A stretch of DNA of 64,000 nucleotides. Origin: Flammula alnicola. Taxonomy: Eukaryota > Basidiomycota > Agaricomycetes > Agaricales > Strophariaceae. Location: contig JADNRV010000141.1 of the NCBI GenBank assembly GCA_015499995.1, positions 62,001 to 126,000 of the forward strand. The letters are read 5' to 3'. The translations under genes were made by a program, and so were the position numbers. Positions 49,000-61,009 of this stretch are shown in pieces; position 1 is the first letter of the stretch; every line of letters starts with the position of its first letter. Under the pieces are notes generated by a model. The model did not search any database. It saw only the letters and a list, made by a program, of their open reading frames with translations, and was not told where the DNA came from.

Positions 49000-50994
49000 A
49001 TGCTTTGGTCATTCAGGGCGCTTGCAACCTTTTCATTGGACCCCTCCCGAATTTTGAATGTTTCTACAGCGAATGAAGACAAACTCCCATCACCACGCGC
49101 GCCATCGACTACTCCTACCATCAGGGTGACTCGTCCTGATTTCGAGGCCGGTCGTTCGACCCCCCAGCCATGGTTATGCAGTTGTGGTTACCAGCAAACA
49201 GACTTTTGCCCATATTGTGATTACGAACAGACGATTCTACTGGAAAGGTCTATCGTCATACAATCCCTATCCACTCCGCCAGACATTGAAACCTCGGGCA
49301 GGCCAGGTACACAATTGGACTCTTCAAACTCAACGGCTCGAGCACGCAAGCTTCGCAAAGTCCGACGCGACTACCAGCAATTGCAGTATGAAGTTTTGGA
49401 CGTCCAGGCTGTCATAGCAGCCAGGCCGGATTCTGTCCTCTCGACGCATTCAAGAACCCCTCTTCTACCCGCCCATCTTCCTTCGAATCCGAACTACCTC
49501 CCTCTGCCCCCCGACCGAAGAACACCCAACAAGCTCGAAAAAAGAGATAAGCGGAGAAGATCTGTGTCCTTGCCGGACTCTGCATATTCTACGCTCGTTC
49601 CTCCCCCAGATCCAAAATCACGAGGCAGAGCTATCAGATCCAAGTCTTTCCTCAGTGTAAGGTGTTTCTCGTCTTCTCGAAGAAAACCAATCCTGATAAA
49701 TTTTTCTAGCCGAAAATCAGAGAAGCACTTGGTCCAAGACCTAAACCAATATCCAGCAGCATTAACACGGATGCCCTTGTATCATTAGCATGGACAGGAG
49801 AGGCCTTACCCCCTGTCAAGTCTTCCGAGCTTCTTCTCTCAAGTTATGATGGTTCCGCATCATATTTTGGATCATCTCGACCCAGTTCTGTCGTAGGTGT
49901 GGATTCTCGATCTGGGTCGTCATCGGGGCATATTCACCCATATCAGGCCCCTCTTCGAATAAAAGGCGTTCTGTGCTTCGGATGTCCAAACTGCATGCAG
50001 CACAGGCTCGTGCCCCAAAGCGACCTTGGACCCTCGCAATGGTGATCACGGACGATGGAATCACGGACGAAAGGCTTGTGGATGACTTGGAAGACATGAG
50101 AATCAAGGATGGACTCGCTGAATCGGTGATTCCAGATCCATATCCTCTAGGCTTGTGTCCGCCGCCGTTCTACCAGACCCAGCTTTACGACTCTTACGCC
50201 GAATACCCTTTCCAAGCTGGTGAAGTCGACCAAGGAGATACCAGCCCATCCTCTGATTCCTCATGGACGCTGCTCGTCAAGCCTTGCTTCTCTGTAGAGA
50301 GTTGGTTCGCACAGAACGACGTTACCTCGCATCCCTGAAGACGCTCATTACGAACGGAACGAGTACTAGCCTCCTACATTGATGCTCCCATACTTGCCAG
50401 GTCTCATTACAGCAAGCGATGATCTATTGCAACTCATGGAGCAGAACCCAAGCGTTCAGGGCGTCTCGGAGGCGTTCCTGGCTTGTGAATTCAAGATGAA
50501 GGAGTCTTTCGTCAATTGGTGCAACGTCGTCGGGCAATTCTTCAACCCTGATGAAGGATCCAAGAATAAAATTGAATCAGATGAAACTGCCGAGCCAACG
50601 TCTCCAGGAAAACTGAGAAGCCCTCGTTCAAGAGCGACATCAATGAGAACACGTTCAGCGGAGAGTGGTTTGTCTGTCGTGATTCCGGAACCCAACAAGA
50701 TACGGAGGAACACTAAAGCAAGGCCTGCAGTGCGAGACCTGGCTATTTTACCACGCAGCGCATCATGCGCTATGTCCTTCTATTCAAAGGTGATTGACTG
50801 AAGAACATCGCGAAATGTCTAGGATACTGATTTTGAAATATTCAGAACTATACTCCTTTACCCCCACCACACTCCCCTCTTTTTCTGTCGTTGAAAAGGC
50901 TCTGCAGGCTGCCGAATCTATCGCGGAGATGGCCAATAACGCTCAAGGACACTCCGCTTTCAGACAACCGTCTTCCCGTGTTGAATTACTTTGA
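49000..50994 (+). CDS. DH-domain (RhoGEF-like) protein with four one-base frame breaks
   Basis: Probable guanine-nucleotide exchange factor for a Rho-type GTPase in polarity or wall signalling. The N-terminal half has a cysteine motif (CSCGYQQTDFCPYC), a basic coiled stretch (RARKLRKVRRDYQQLQYEVL) and Ser/Pro-rich sequence. The DH part is recognised from ALLCRELVRTERRYLASLKTL (CR1-like), LMLPYLPGLITASDDLLQL, GVSEAFLACEFKMKESFVNW and LPTQRIMRYVLLFKDL (CR3-like), ending EKALQAAESIAEMANNAQG. The frame shifts by one missing base at the CCCC run 49948-49951, near 50260, near 50370 and near 50753. An intron at about 49663-49711 is clear, and another at about 50787-50846. No PH domain seen after it, so the gene may be a DH-only protein. 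Confidence 0.75.
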
Positions 50995-51547
50995 TTAGAC
51001 ATCCAACTCGTGTCTTAATAATTAGTAAAAACGTGCATGTGTAACGAGAGTGTAAGAAAGATATTCGATTTGTTGCTTTTAGGAATCAGATCCTTTTATT
51101 CGCGGAGGGTCGTGGGAGAACATGGGTGACATGGTTGACCGCTTGAGATTCAAGGTGAAAAGTCTCTCCTCACTTTAATTCTCACCTACACGGGGGCTCA
51201 TATCTTCCTCGAATAGAGCAACCGGACAACAATTCGTACATTGTGGTCATGGATATTGGTTCAGGCTGTACACTTTTACCGGTAAATTCTCAGCTCAGGA
51301 AACTCTCAGGTGATGTCCAAGTGATGTCCTGAGATGTTGGTACGTTATTGATTCCACTTTGAGCAAGAGACGTGCGCTCATAGTGCTCAGATAGTTAGTC
51401 AATAACATTCTTTTCCCAAGCTTCCCGAAGCAGCGTGGATGTGACTACTTAACATGTACCGTTGTATTGCTATCGCCATCGACGGAGTTTTGCCTCAAGG
51501 ACGTTTTTGCCTCTCATTGCCATTCATTGATAGGCCTGTACAAGACG
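50995..51547. other. Intergenic
   Basis: No gene seen; likely 3' end of the RhoGEF gene and promoter of the monooxygenase. Contains a small GTGATGTCC duplication at about 51310-51330. Confidence 0.45.
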
Positions 51548-54285
51548 ATGCCCACCGAAACCAATAGTTCTGCACCTCTCAAACTCGGAGATTTCTCTAT
51601 CGATGATGCTCGTCCAATCAAAGTTGCTGCAATAGGAGCAGGTTACAGCGGTACGAAGGAACTTCGAAGTTGGGCGTTGTAACTGATTAGCCTGATCTAC
51701 ATAGGTATCGTGGCTGGTATTCGGTAGGCCGCTACATCGATTCTTCAGGATTAATCTCCGATCTCTATGCTCCAGCTTTCGCCAGAGAGTTCAGAATCTG
51801 GACCTTACCATCTATGATTCCAATGAGGGAGTAGGTGGTGTTTGGTTTGTCAACAGGTATCCTGTGAGTTTTCCTCAGGTCTCCTGTCTAGAAAATACGT
51901 TGCTCATTTCCACGATTGATTTAGGGACTTAAGTGTGATATCCCATCCCATTCGGTGAGTAATATTCTCATTCGACTGATCGGTGAATTATTTTAATTTG
52001 ACTTCTCTCCTGATGCTTCTCGATGCTTCATTTTATTTAGTATCAACCCACCTTCGAGAACCATGTAGGTCACCTCTCTTATGATTGCCGCGCCCATGCT
52101 GAAGGTAGTAACCGGTTTTCGCTTGCTTGGGGCTGTAGACAGACTGGTCTGGGTTCTATGCTTCTGGCGCAGAAATACGAGAGAACCTCGAAAGGATTGT
52201 GGATAAATATCAACTTCGACCATTCATCAAGCTCCAGCACCGCGTTACATGTGCGCGATACAATGAAGAAACTGGAAAATGGCACCTTACCATTAAAAGA
52301 CCGCGAAACTCAAAGACCACAGCATCCGCCAAAACATCATCTCTGGGAACTCTAAGTTACGATGATTGGGAAGAGTTCCATGACATCGTAGATGTCCTAT
52401 TTACTGGTGTGGGTTCATTAAGTCGTTGGACCTGGCCCGATATACCTGGACTCGAAACATTCTCCGGAGAGGTCATACATAGTGCACAGTGGAATACTAC
52501 TGAACACGAGAATAGCTGGGGTGAAAAGAGGGTCGGTGTAATTGGTGTCGTGCGTGATTTTTACCACCCCGTTTCAATTTACAGGTTGAAATAGAACGCC
52601 GTCTTTCCAGGGCTCTTCTGCGATTCAAATAGTCGCTGCCCTACAACCTAAAGTGAAACATTTGGTCAACTACGTCAGAGGGAAAACCTGGATTTCCTCC
52701 ATTTTTGTGAGGGACCAGATGCTGAAGTTTTCAGGGGACGAATCTGCTGACAATTGTGGGTGGTCATTTTGAAATCTCCACCTGGAAAGCAGCGTCTAAC
52801 ATGTATTTTCATCGAGACAAATACACGGACGAAGACAAAAAATCTTTCAAGGACCACGAATATTACCAAGCAGTCAGAAGAGATATTGAAAGTGATCTGA
52901 ACGTGGGTTCATTTATTTGACATAAATAACTCATTTAGCCCTGCTTCATTCTCAATAGATTGCACATCCTGCTACACTTGTGGGAAACGCCATGGCGGAG
53001 CAAGTGCGGGTTCTATTCAAGGAATCGATGTTACAAAGGCTCGCCAAAAAACCGTGGATTGCAGAGCATCGTGCGTACAGAGGGAACAGTATCACGCGGA
53101 GTGCTTAACCCATATGTTTTCCAGTTATTCCGAATTTCGGTGTTGCATGTCGCAGACTAACGCCTGGGCCTGGTTACCTTGAAGCACTATGTGAAGACAA
53201 TGTGGGTTTGTTATCCGCAACCCCTGTCTTCAGCTAATGGCTTACCCCCGATTAGGTATCCTTCATTCCCACTCTGATCAAACGCGCCACACCCAGTGGA
53301 ATTGAGACTCAGGACGGCAAATTCCAAGAGCTTGACGTTATTGTTTGTGCAACAGGTACTGGAATAAAACAAAATAAACCCTTGACATATTTTGAAGCAA
53401 CTAACGGATGTACATAGGCTTTGATACTTCGTTTCGTCTCGACTTCGATATCATAGGAAGAGGAGGAAAAACCCTGCAAGACCATCACACGCCTCACCCA
53501 CGAACTTATATGTCTGTCGCTGTTGATGGTTTCCCCAACATGTTCCAGGCTTTGGGGCCCAACGCAGGTGTTGGCGCCGGCAATCTTTTGTTGATTATGG
53601 AACGCCAGGTTGATTATGCGGTTGCCGCCACTTTGAAGATACAACGAGAGCGCATCAAGAGTATGGAAGCCAAACCAGAAGCAGTTGAGGATTTTGACCG
53701 ATATATTGACGTAAGTCTGACTGAATCACTGCTTGTAATGTTATATTCATGCCTATCTTATATAGAGTTATTTCCCAAAGGTTGGCTTTTGGATACTTAG
53801 GTCTGTGTGCTTCAGAGATTCACTGATATTTGTTAGACTGTCTTTGGAACCAAATGTAAATCATGGTATAAAGCGGGCAAAGAAGAAGGCAGAGTTATCG
53901 CCCTCTGGCCTGGTCAGTCTTTTCCTTTATCCACAAAATATTTGTTAATGTTGATCACCTCTGTAGGTTCTCCCATCCACGCAGCAAGAGCACTCGCTCA
54001 TCCTCGTTGGGAGGACTTTAACTATGAGCTTTTAGACGGTGCTACAAATCGTTTTTATTGGCTTGGTGATGGAAATAGTGTTGCAGACACAGACCCAGAT
54101 GGAGACAGTGAGTAGCCAGGATATAAGACGGTGTCAATGCTCAACAAGGCTTTGCAGGAGCATGGTACCTGAGGCCCGAAAATGTAGACTATCCTCCTGG
54201 TAGGTGTATTTCTCGACATATGTAATTGAAGTTACGCATTCTGATATCTCTCCAAGTTCCCCCCAAAGCCAAGGCTCGGCTTTAA
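51548..54285 (+). CDS. FAD/NADPH monooxygenase, Baeyer-Villiger-like
   Basis: Flavin enzyme that inserts oxygen into a ketone or oxidises a related small substrate. The first Rossmann motif is GAGYSG in VAAIGAGYSG. VGGVWFVNRYPGLKCDIPSH is the conserved FAD-side segment. The fingerprint region reads FSGEVIHSAQWN, close to FxGxxxHxxxW(P/D) but ending in Asn. The second nucleotide motif is VGVIGVGSSAIQIVAAL. VIVCATGFDTSF and VDGFPNMFQALGPNAGVG follow, then SWYKAGKEEGRVIALWPGS, ALAHPRWEDFNYELL and DRAWYLRPENVDYPP. About fourteen exons; the joins around 52065-52140 and 52750-52790 are not fully resolved and may hide missing bases. Start chosen at MPTETNSSAPLKLGDF. About 600 residues. A secondary-metabolism or degradative role is possible, but no biosynthetic partner genes are next to it. 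Confidence 0.87.
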
Positions 54286-54497
54286 GTCTGTGCAAGTGAG
54301 ATGACAATGAGTTCTAATCAAATGCGGTCGATTGTTATCTATTTTTTTCTTTCTCTTGCAGCAAAGCGTTCGGCCTTACCTTTAGCTGATAGCAGGTTAG
54401 ACCGCATAATGTACGGTATGTATGACGTTACAAGGTATTTAAATAAATATACAATCCATGGTCTAAGGAAGCGAAATTATAACCAATACATAAATAT

Positions 54498-57495
54498 TCA
54501 AATCATCCCTTCACGCTGAGCGACAGCCACAGGTGTACGCTGTCCCATGGAACTACCAGGTCGATTTGCCGAGCGCGGCGGCAGAGGAACTGGGCTACGT
54601 GGGGCAGGACTGCCTCTTGCCGACCGAGGCGGCCTGTCTCGGTAGCCATCTGAACCTTCCCTTTCCCTAAAGCTATCAGAACGTTCTCGAGAACGATAAG
54701 GTATCGCGCTCATGGGGTCGAGGAAGAGGAGATGCCAAAGGAACAGCTGGGATGGGAGCAGATACTGGGGGGGTTGCCTGCTGCTGCTGAACCGCAGACA
54801 CTGGCGTTCGGGCTCGCGCCATGGCGAAAGAGGGTAATTAGTTACGTTCTGGCGCCCAGAGAATAGAGGTGCTACGGTATTGTGTTGTCAAAACGTATAT
54901 TCGAATATGCGGAGTTCGGGCTCATGACATTAGGTGACTTGAATCCCTCAGGCGGCGGCGGTATAGACTGTCACCGTTGCTCATGGGTGGAGGGGCGGGT
55001 GAAGGTGGTTTCTGCGATTGGGGTACAGGTAATGCTCGGCGGATGTTAACCGGCGGAGGTGCTGCTGATATCAAGGTATAGGAGGTGCAGGCTGTAGAGT
55101 AGAAGATGAGTCCTGCTCCAGTTGCTTCGCCAAGTTGGACGTCGACGAGTGGCTGCTTGGACAATCGATGCTCGTGGAAGGAGAAGGCAGAAGAGGTCTT
55201 GGATTGCTCTTTGGGTGCTCCATAGGATGTCATCCAATAAATAGCGGAAATCAAGTCCATATTCCTGGAGAAGCTGTAAAGCGAAAAACAGTTGAATGGC
55301 GGTAGGAATGCACTTTATGATTCAAGCCAAACCTTTTTACTCTGAGTCTGTGTAATGGAGATGGCTTCTTCGACTATTTCCGCTCAACGTCCTTTGAATA
55401 AACTTGCTTTCTGAAAATCTCCGAGTAGTCTTCAAGCTGCTGCTTGTCCAGGTAATGAAAGCTAGGACACAGTGATGTCAAGAGCGGGCGTGGCAACGAA
55501 ATATCGAAGACTTACAACTCGCAACCTCATTCTCCTTGAAGCTTGCCAGATACCAATCGGCAGTGTGTTTTATCCCGTAAAATACACAACAGACAATTCA
55601 CCGATATAGGTGCCGATGTGGCCTTCGAAGCGAATTTTTCTTGTCAACGCGTGTATAACCTGAGCGCGCATCGCAAGGAATGTGCTTCGTGCAGCCGCAC
55701 CGGCTTTGAGTCGGTTCAACAGAGAGATGAGAGTCACGACTGTGGACTTTCGACCAGAAGGAAGAGCAAGAGAGGCCAGAAGCGAAGTTATAGCTGGCTT
55801 GTCAAATGAGACAATTTCGTAGAAAGGAGCGGTGTTACGGAGAGCTTGGCTTGTCCTAAAACTGCAGGTCAGCCCATGAGGTTTCAGGGCACTGGCATTG
55901 CAACTTACCTTTCTCAACGAGATCTACAGCTTTTCCCCACTCTTTGAGAGCAATTGCGACGGTCAATCCATCAGACCACTCGCCAACCCATCGTGCATCT
56001 CTTTCCGCTTTTTCCTTCGCGTCTGTGCCAAGACCAGGAATATCACCACCCTTTTTGGCCAGGTCCGCCATCCACTCTGGCACTGGAGGAGCTGGAGAAT
56101 TACGCTTGCGAAGTTTTGGTTAGTCTAGCATGACGTGGAACAGAGCAAGAAAATATTGGACTCACACCACCGGCGGCAACGAAGCCTCCGCCTCCTTGCC
56201 ACATGCTTTTCCGCCGTTCGTGTTCTCCTTCTCGTTCTTTTCTTCGTTTCTGAGAGAGCTCTTCAGCCACCTGCCTAAATTGAGACAATAGGCTCTTCTT
56301 ATCGCTCGGTGTTTCCGTTCTGTAAACGTGTGTTTCCTTGCCATGTCGGATTTTAAAAACATTCGTCATGCCTAAAAGAAGAAGTCAGGATTTTTTCTGA
56401 AGAAAGTGTGGAAAGACGAACTCGGGGAGTCCTTGGTGTCGAGGACCAACATCTCACTCAAGGGCCAACACTTCTCTGCGACAAGTTTCCCCTCGTTCAC
56501 CGTCGATCCACCGCCATCGCCTCCTTGGCCTGCATTCCGTCTCCTTCGCTTGGCCACCAACACCGCATCGTCCAGCACTACAAACTTGACTTTTCCTGTG
56601 ACTTGTATGTGGCAGCATTGAGACTAAACACATTTTCCATCTCTCCACTACATGCCGTCCGGAGTAGTTGGCACGAACTTTGAAGCACCCTCGATAGATG
56701 CATGCAAGGTCTGCATTTGGTTGAAATATAAAACACGCAAGTCGGCAACGGAGGACCGCTTATAAGTAGACATGGTTGATGAGGACGTTGATGTAGGATC
56801 TGGAATGTGCAGTGTCGAAGGCATGGACTTGTAATCTGACAAGAGATCCTTGAGCTCGAGCATTTCATTCTCCAATACTGATATTTCTTTAGAGATGAGC
56901 ACAAATTCTGCATAACTGTCGATGTTTAATATTAGCTAGGGTGTAATGGATCATCATAGTTCGACATACTTCTTGAATACACTCCGCTGAAGCTCGGATG
57001 AAGTGTCTTCACTGCATTGCGAAGTGAAGACTGCAATGATTCAGTTCAGCTTCTGTCGAATTCGCTAATTTGAGCTTGAGATCTGGATGAAGAATAAATA
57101 ACCAGGCATAGGATGTTTAGAATGCAGAACTCACAAGCAGCAGGATCAAAATCCTCCGAGCTTAATAGCCTTTTATCGTCGCTGACGGTCTTTACATCGT
57201 CCCTTGTACCAGTTCTATCCCGCAAGTCTTCTTCTCCCTCACGACCTCCGGTTGCTGCCCTCTCTCCCGCAGGAATCAAACCCATGAGGGACGGCATTGC
57301 TGGGACACCGGAAAGCTGAGTTGGACTAGATATGTCCGCATAGCGCGTAGACATGCGCTTCTTAATCTTGTCATCGATGCGATTCTTGCTTTTCTCGCGC
57401 GGAGTAGGACCAGCTCCAGGTTTTGCGAGTTTAGAGGGTGCGCGCTGAGCTTTGCGGGGTGCCTGAGAAGGCCGGGAACGTAGAGAGGCCTCCAT
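54498..57495 (-). CDS. EXO84: Exocyst complex subunit EXO84, frame-broken near the C-terminus
   Basis: Tethers secretory vesicles to sites of growth. Starts MEASLRSRPSQAPRKAQR with KNRIDDKIKKRMSTRYADIS, as in basidiomycete EXO84. It then has the Vps51/Exo84 helical segment YAEFVLISKEISVLENEMLELK, a PH-like region (KCWPLSEMLVLDTKD, then TNVFKIRHGKETHVYRTE), WVGEWSDGLTVAIALKEWGKAVDLV and the C-terminal helical bundle (SLLNRLKAGAAARSTFLAMR, IRFEGHIGTYIGELSVVYF, LLQEYGLDFRYLLDDIL). After the last of these the frame is lost repeatedly: one base missing near 55222, near 55074 and near 54960. The last part (54498-54830) has two competing frames, ending in AQREGMI at 54498. About six introns. The 3' half beyond 55230 is therefore an approximate call. 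Confidence 0.87.
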
Positions 57496-57858
57496 GACGA
57501 GAGATGACCTGAGCTAGAAGGTAACTGATTTGAAGAGGGAGCAAGTCGGGGCCGAGCTTCTAGCTCGAGTGCGTCGTTGTTGCGTCGTTGTGGAGAGTGC
57601 GATACTATATCCGAAAGGCAATCACTGCTTGAATCAGTCACGCCGTCTTCAACATAGATGGACGACTCTCTGCATCTGACGTACTGTACGGCTGTGTATA
57701 ATTAAAATTTGATTGTTGGCCAAGGAGAACAGAGTAAGAAGCGGGTGTGAAGCCGGCCTGGTCAGGATTACTTAGCGGCGTCATTGCGTACAAAATAAAT
57801 ACGACTACTGATCGCAACTCTGTCGGGCTTGCTCTCCGCCACCATCATCTATACTTCC
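57496..57858. promoter_or_regulatory. Divergent spacer between EXO84 and SKT5
   Basis: 363 bp between two divergent start codons, so presumably both promoters. No internal gene and no specific site claimed. Confidence 0.5.
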
Positions 57859-59553
57859 ATGGCCATGTATTCTCCCCAGCCACAGTCCTCGCCCCCGCAA
57901 CCATGGGACCCGCAACCTCGCTCGTCCGCCTCCAGGGAGTTCGCACCGCCCCCAGATTCCGCAGCCAACCCCAGTACAACTCTCGCTCAAGCAGAGACCT
58001 GCCCAATCTTCCCGCCAACCAGTTCGAACCAGAACCAGACTTCTATGAAGACCATTCGCCAGAACAGGAGGATGACAACGACGATTTCTTCAATGGTAAT
58101 TCGTCAAACCCAAACGGCGGTCTTCATCCCAATGCTCCTTATAACCCCGCTGTGGGCGATTATCGGAACGGCGGCTCAGTGGCAACGCAATCCGTCCGCT
58201 CTCCATCTCCCCTCCAGGTCCTATCCTTGATCATTCGCACCTCCGGCCAGGAAACCAGGCCTCTCTTCTCTCTCATGAACGCACCCTAGAGCTTTACCGA
58301 GCAAACGCCAAAAAAACGCAAGATCCAGACCTGCAGTTCGAGTTCGCCGTATTTATGATAGATGCGTCGAAATCCATGCCAATACCCGTACAAACTCTCG
58401 GAAACGTTATGGAGGTCGAAAAGGCTATCGAAAAGAGAGAAGATCTTATTCGCGAAGCTATGGCTCTCCTTAAGCGACTCGCCGACCGAGGTCACCCCCA
58501 AAGTCAATATTTCTTGGCTGACTGCTACGCAAATGGCATCGGAACCGTCAAGAACAAACAGGACTTCGACCGCGCATACCCGCTCTTCGTCCTGGCGACG
58601 AAACATAATCACCCTGATGCCGCTTACCGGGCGGGCGTTTGCTGCGAGAACGGTTGGGGTTGCAGACGAGAGTCGGCAAAAGCGTTACAATTCTTCCGCA
58701 AGGCTGCTGCGGCCTTGCATCCTGGCGCGATGTATAGACTTGGCATCGCTGAATTGAATGGAGAACTTGGCCTCTCCAAGAGTCCGAAGGAGGGCGTGAA
58801 ATGGCTGAAGAGAAGCGCGGAGAACGCAACGGCAGAATTTCCCCATGCGTTGCATGAGTTGGCCCTCCTTCACGAGCGGGGAATCGACAATGTACTCTTC
58901 GTGGACTACGAATATTCGACAGAGCTATTAGCTCAGGCCGCTGAACTTGGTTATGCCCCGAGCGCCTACCGGTTAGGAGAATGTTACGAATACGGCAAAA
59001 TGGGCTGTCCTCAAGACCCTGCGTTGTCAATACACTACTATGCGAGTCTTGCCTTCATTTTTTTTATCGCTTCTGAACTCATAGCATTCTTCTTAGAACA
59101 TTGCCGCTCAGCAAAACCACCGGGACGCATGTTTTGCGCTCACGGCTTGGTATCTCGTCGGTTCACCGGGCGTTCTTCCGCAGTCGGACACCGAGGCTTT
59201 TTTATGGGCGCAGAAAGCTGCAGATGCCGGCTTGGCGAAGGCCATGTATGCCGTTGGCTATTTCCTTGAAGTCGGTATCGGCACAACACCCAACATGCAA
59301 GAGTGAGTTTATTTTCAATTCCACAGGCGTATATTTATGCCGGAGACATGGCTAATTTTTTCCTTTCTTACCCAGGGCTATCTCGTATTACAAACGCGCA
59401 GCAGACCTAGGCGATAAACGTGCAGCACAACGACTGCGTGGATCGCAAAGTCAGCCCATGCACCAGCCTGGCGGGCCGGGCTCGGTCCTTCATCGTGACT
59501 CAGATGACAGCAATGGAAAGGGCGCAAAGGACAAGGATTGCATTATCATGTAA
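57859..59553 (+). CDS. SKT5: Skt5/Chs4-type Sel1-repeat activator of chitin synthase III, CaaX end
   Basis: Prenylated Sel1-repeat protein that brings a class of chitin synthase to sites of wall growth. The N-terminus is Pro/Ser-rich (MAMYSPQPQSSPPQPWD). Sel1 repeats follow: GHPQSQYFLADCYANGIG, HPDAAYRAGVCCENGWG, HPGAMYRLGIAELNG, YAPSAYRLGECYEYGK, LAKAMYAVGYFLEVGIG and ISYYKRAADLGDKRAAQRL. The last residues, KDKDCIIM, are a farnesylation-type CaaX box, as in yeast Skt5. Exons: 57859-59041, 59097-59302, 59386-59553. The first intron has a GC donor (TAT|GCGAGT) and keeps HYY|NIAAQQN in frame. Two bases are missing, in the C5 run 57949-57953 and the C4 run 58209-58212. About 560 residues. Which chitin synthase it partners is unknown. 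Confidence 0.9.
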
Positions 59554-59879
59554 CCAAGAGCCTGAACGTTTACCGCTCATTGCCTGACTCCGACCACCAT
59601 TTTTACCCTCTCTTTATTGTATGATTCCCCTCGATTCCGACGATGACTCCTGGAAATTCTGTTCCATTCCTCGCCATGTCCAAAGCATCTTAAACTATTA
59701 CATCCATCCTACTGCATGTAACCTACACAATCCTTTTCCGACCTTGATTCTTCATGGACAGATTTTGTAAAGTATTATCTTACACCCACAGCATATAAAT
59801 ACCTTCTTTCTTGGATACGTAATTGAGTAATGCAGTAATCAGATTATCAGCCCAAAATATACCATTTGCTTCAGAGCTA
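59554..59879. other. Spacer between SKT5 and the tandem array
   Basis: 3' region of SKT5; no gene seen. The repeat array begins abruptly at the CCCCACAAACACC junction. Confidence 0.5.
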
Positions 59880-61009
59880 CCCCACAAACACCAGGTATCG
59901 GGCCCTCGGCGGCCAGTATCCCATGTGTGTGGGTGGATACTGATACCGGATACTGAAAATTATGTAAACATACACGTGACCTACCTGTCGCGCTTCCTGT
60001 CGCGCTTTGGATTACGATATTCACGCGCGTTGCGGCGGTCGCGCCCTTGGTCGCGCCAGTGAAAAATGCCTCGAGCGGTATTGATAGTTTTGAGTGAAAT
60101 AATCTATGATTTGCCATTAATCCAATTGACACTTGGGTTAGTCTGAAAAATGAGAACTGCTTGAAAATTCTTAGAGCTGCATCAAGCAATGAGTAGGATT
60201 CCCGGGTCCTCTCGAGTCAAACAATCATGCCAAGACACATATTTCAGAATTCACTCAATTCTACTCTACGAGGCTGAGATTGATATGGCTCGTACTTTCC
60301 CATTTTCGAATGAGATAGAGTGCTCTCGTGTCTCATCAATCCATTCTCATATCGGATAGAAACCTTGCAATTGGTTCAACTTCATATTCATTCAGTAATT
60401 CTACTACAGATTTCATACTAGAATCTAACAATACCACTACAGTGAACATACCTGCTCAGTAACCTGCCCTCCAAATTGCTCCACCAATGCTGAGATTGTA
60501 CTTGAGCTTGAATATCAAGAAGGGATGGCCTGTAAACAACATATAAGTCTGTGATCTGTGATACAGGGGACAGATCCTGAAGACGTACAAGTTGAATATG
60601 GGGTCCAATGAGATGAGAGAGAAAGAGGCTCCAGATTGGCTTCAGACTCTAACTTAAAGATCTAAGCGAGTTCGTGTGAGGAAATGAACCCTGGAGGATC
60701 AGATGATCTAAGCGAGTATCCTTGTACAAAAATGGTGAAACTCGCTGGGAAAAGGGAGGAAAAGGGTCCACAGGGTGAACTGATGGTGAGCATCTAAGCG
60801 AGTATCCGTGTAAGAAAATCCGGAAAAGGAGGAAAAGGGTCCTATAATGATGCTAATGAACTGATGATGGACATGGAGTCGATTTGCGACAAGCGGCTGT
60901 GAGGCAGTGAACAGAACGAATAATAGAGAGGCGAAGGTCAATTCTCTCTCCCTTCCCTCTCTTTCCCTTTTCGATTTTTTGATTTATTTATTTATTTATT
61001 ATTTAATTA
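59880..61009. repeat. Tandem repeat, unit 1 (1,130 bp)
   Basis: First unit of a long-period tandem array. Starts at CCCCACAAACACC and ends with an AT-rich tail of TTTA repeats (about 60978-61008). It differs from the next units by one extra G at about 59894-59895 (CCAGGTATC against CCAGTATC); otherwise the stretches I compared are identical. No protein-coding content is convincing. Confidence 0.9.
60657..60850. repeat. Internal short repeats within the array unit
   Basis: ATCTAAGCGAGT occurs three times within about 130 bp (about 60659, 60706 and 60790). It is accompanied by two copies of a GGAGGAAAAGGGTCC block (about 60755-60769 and 60828-60842). The same cluster recurs in units 2 and 3. 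Looks like a degenerate minisatellite of about 85 bp inside the larger unit. Confidence 0.75.
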
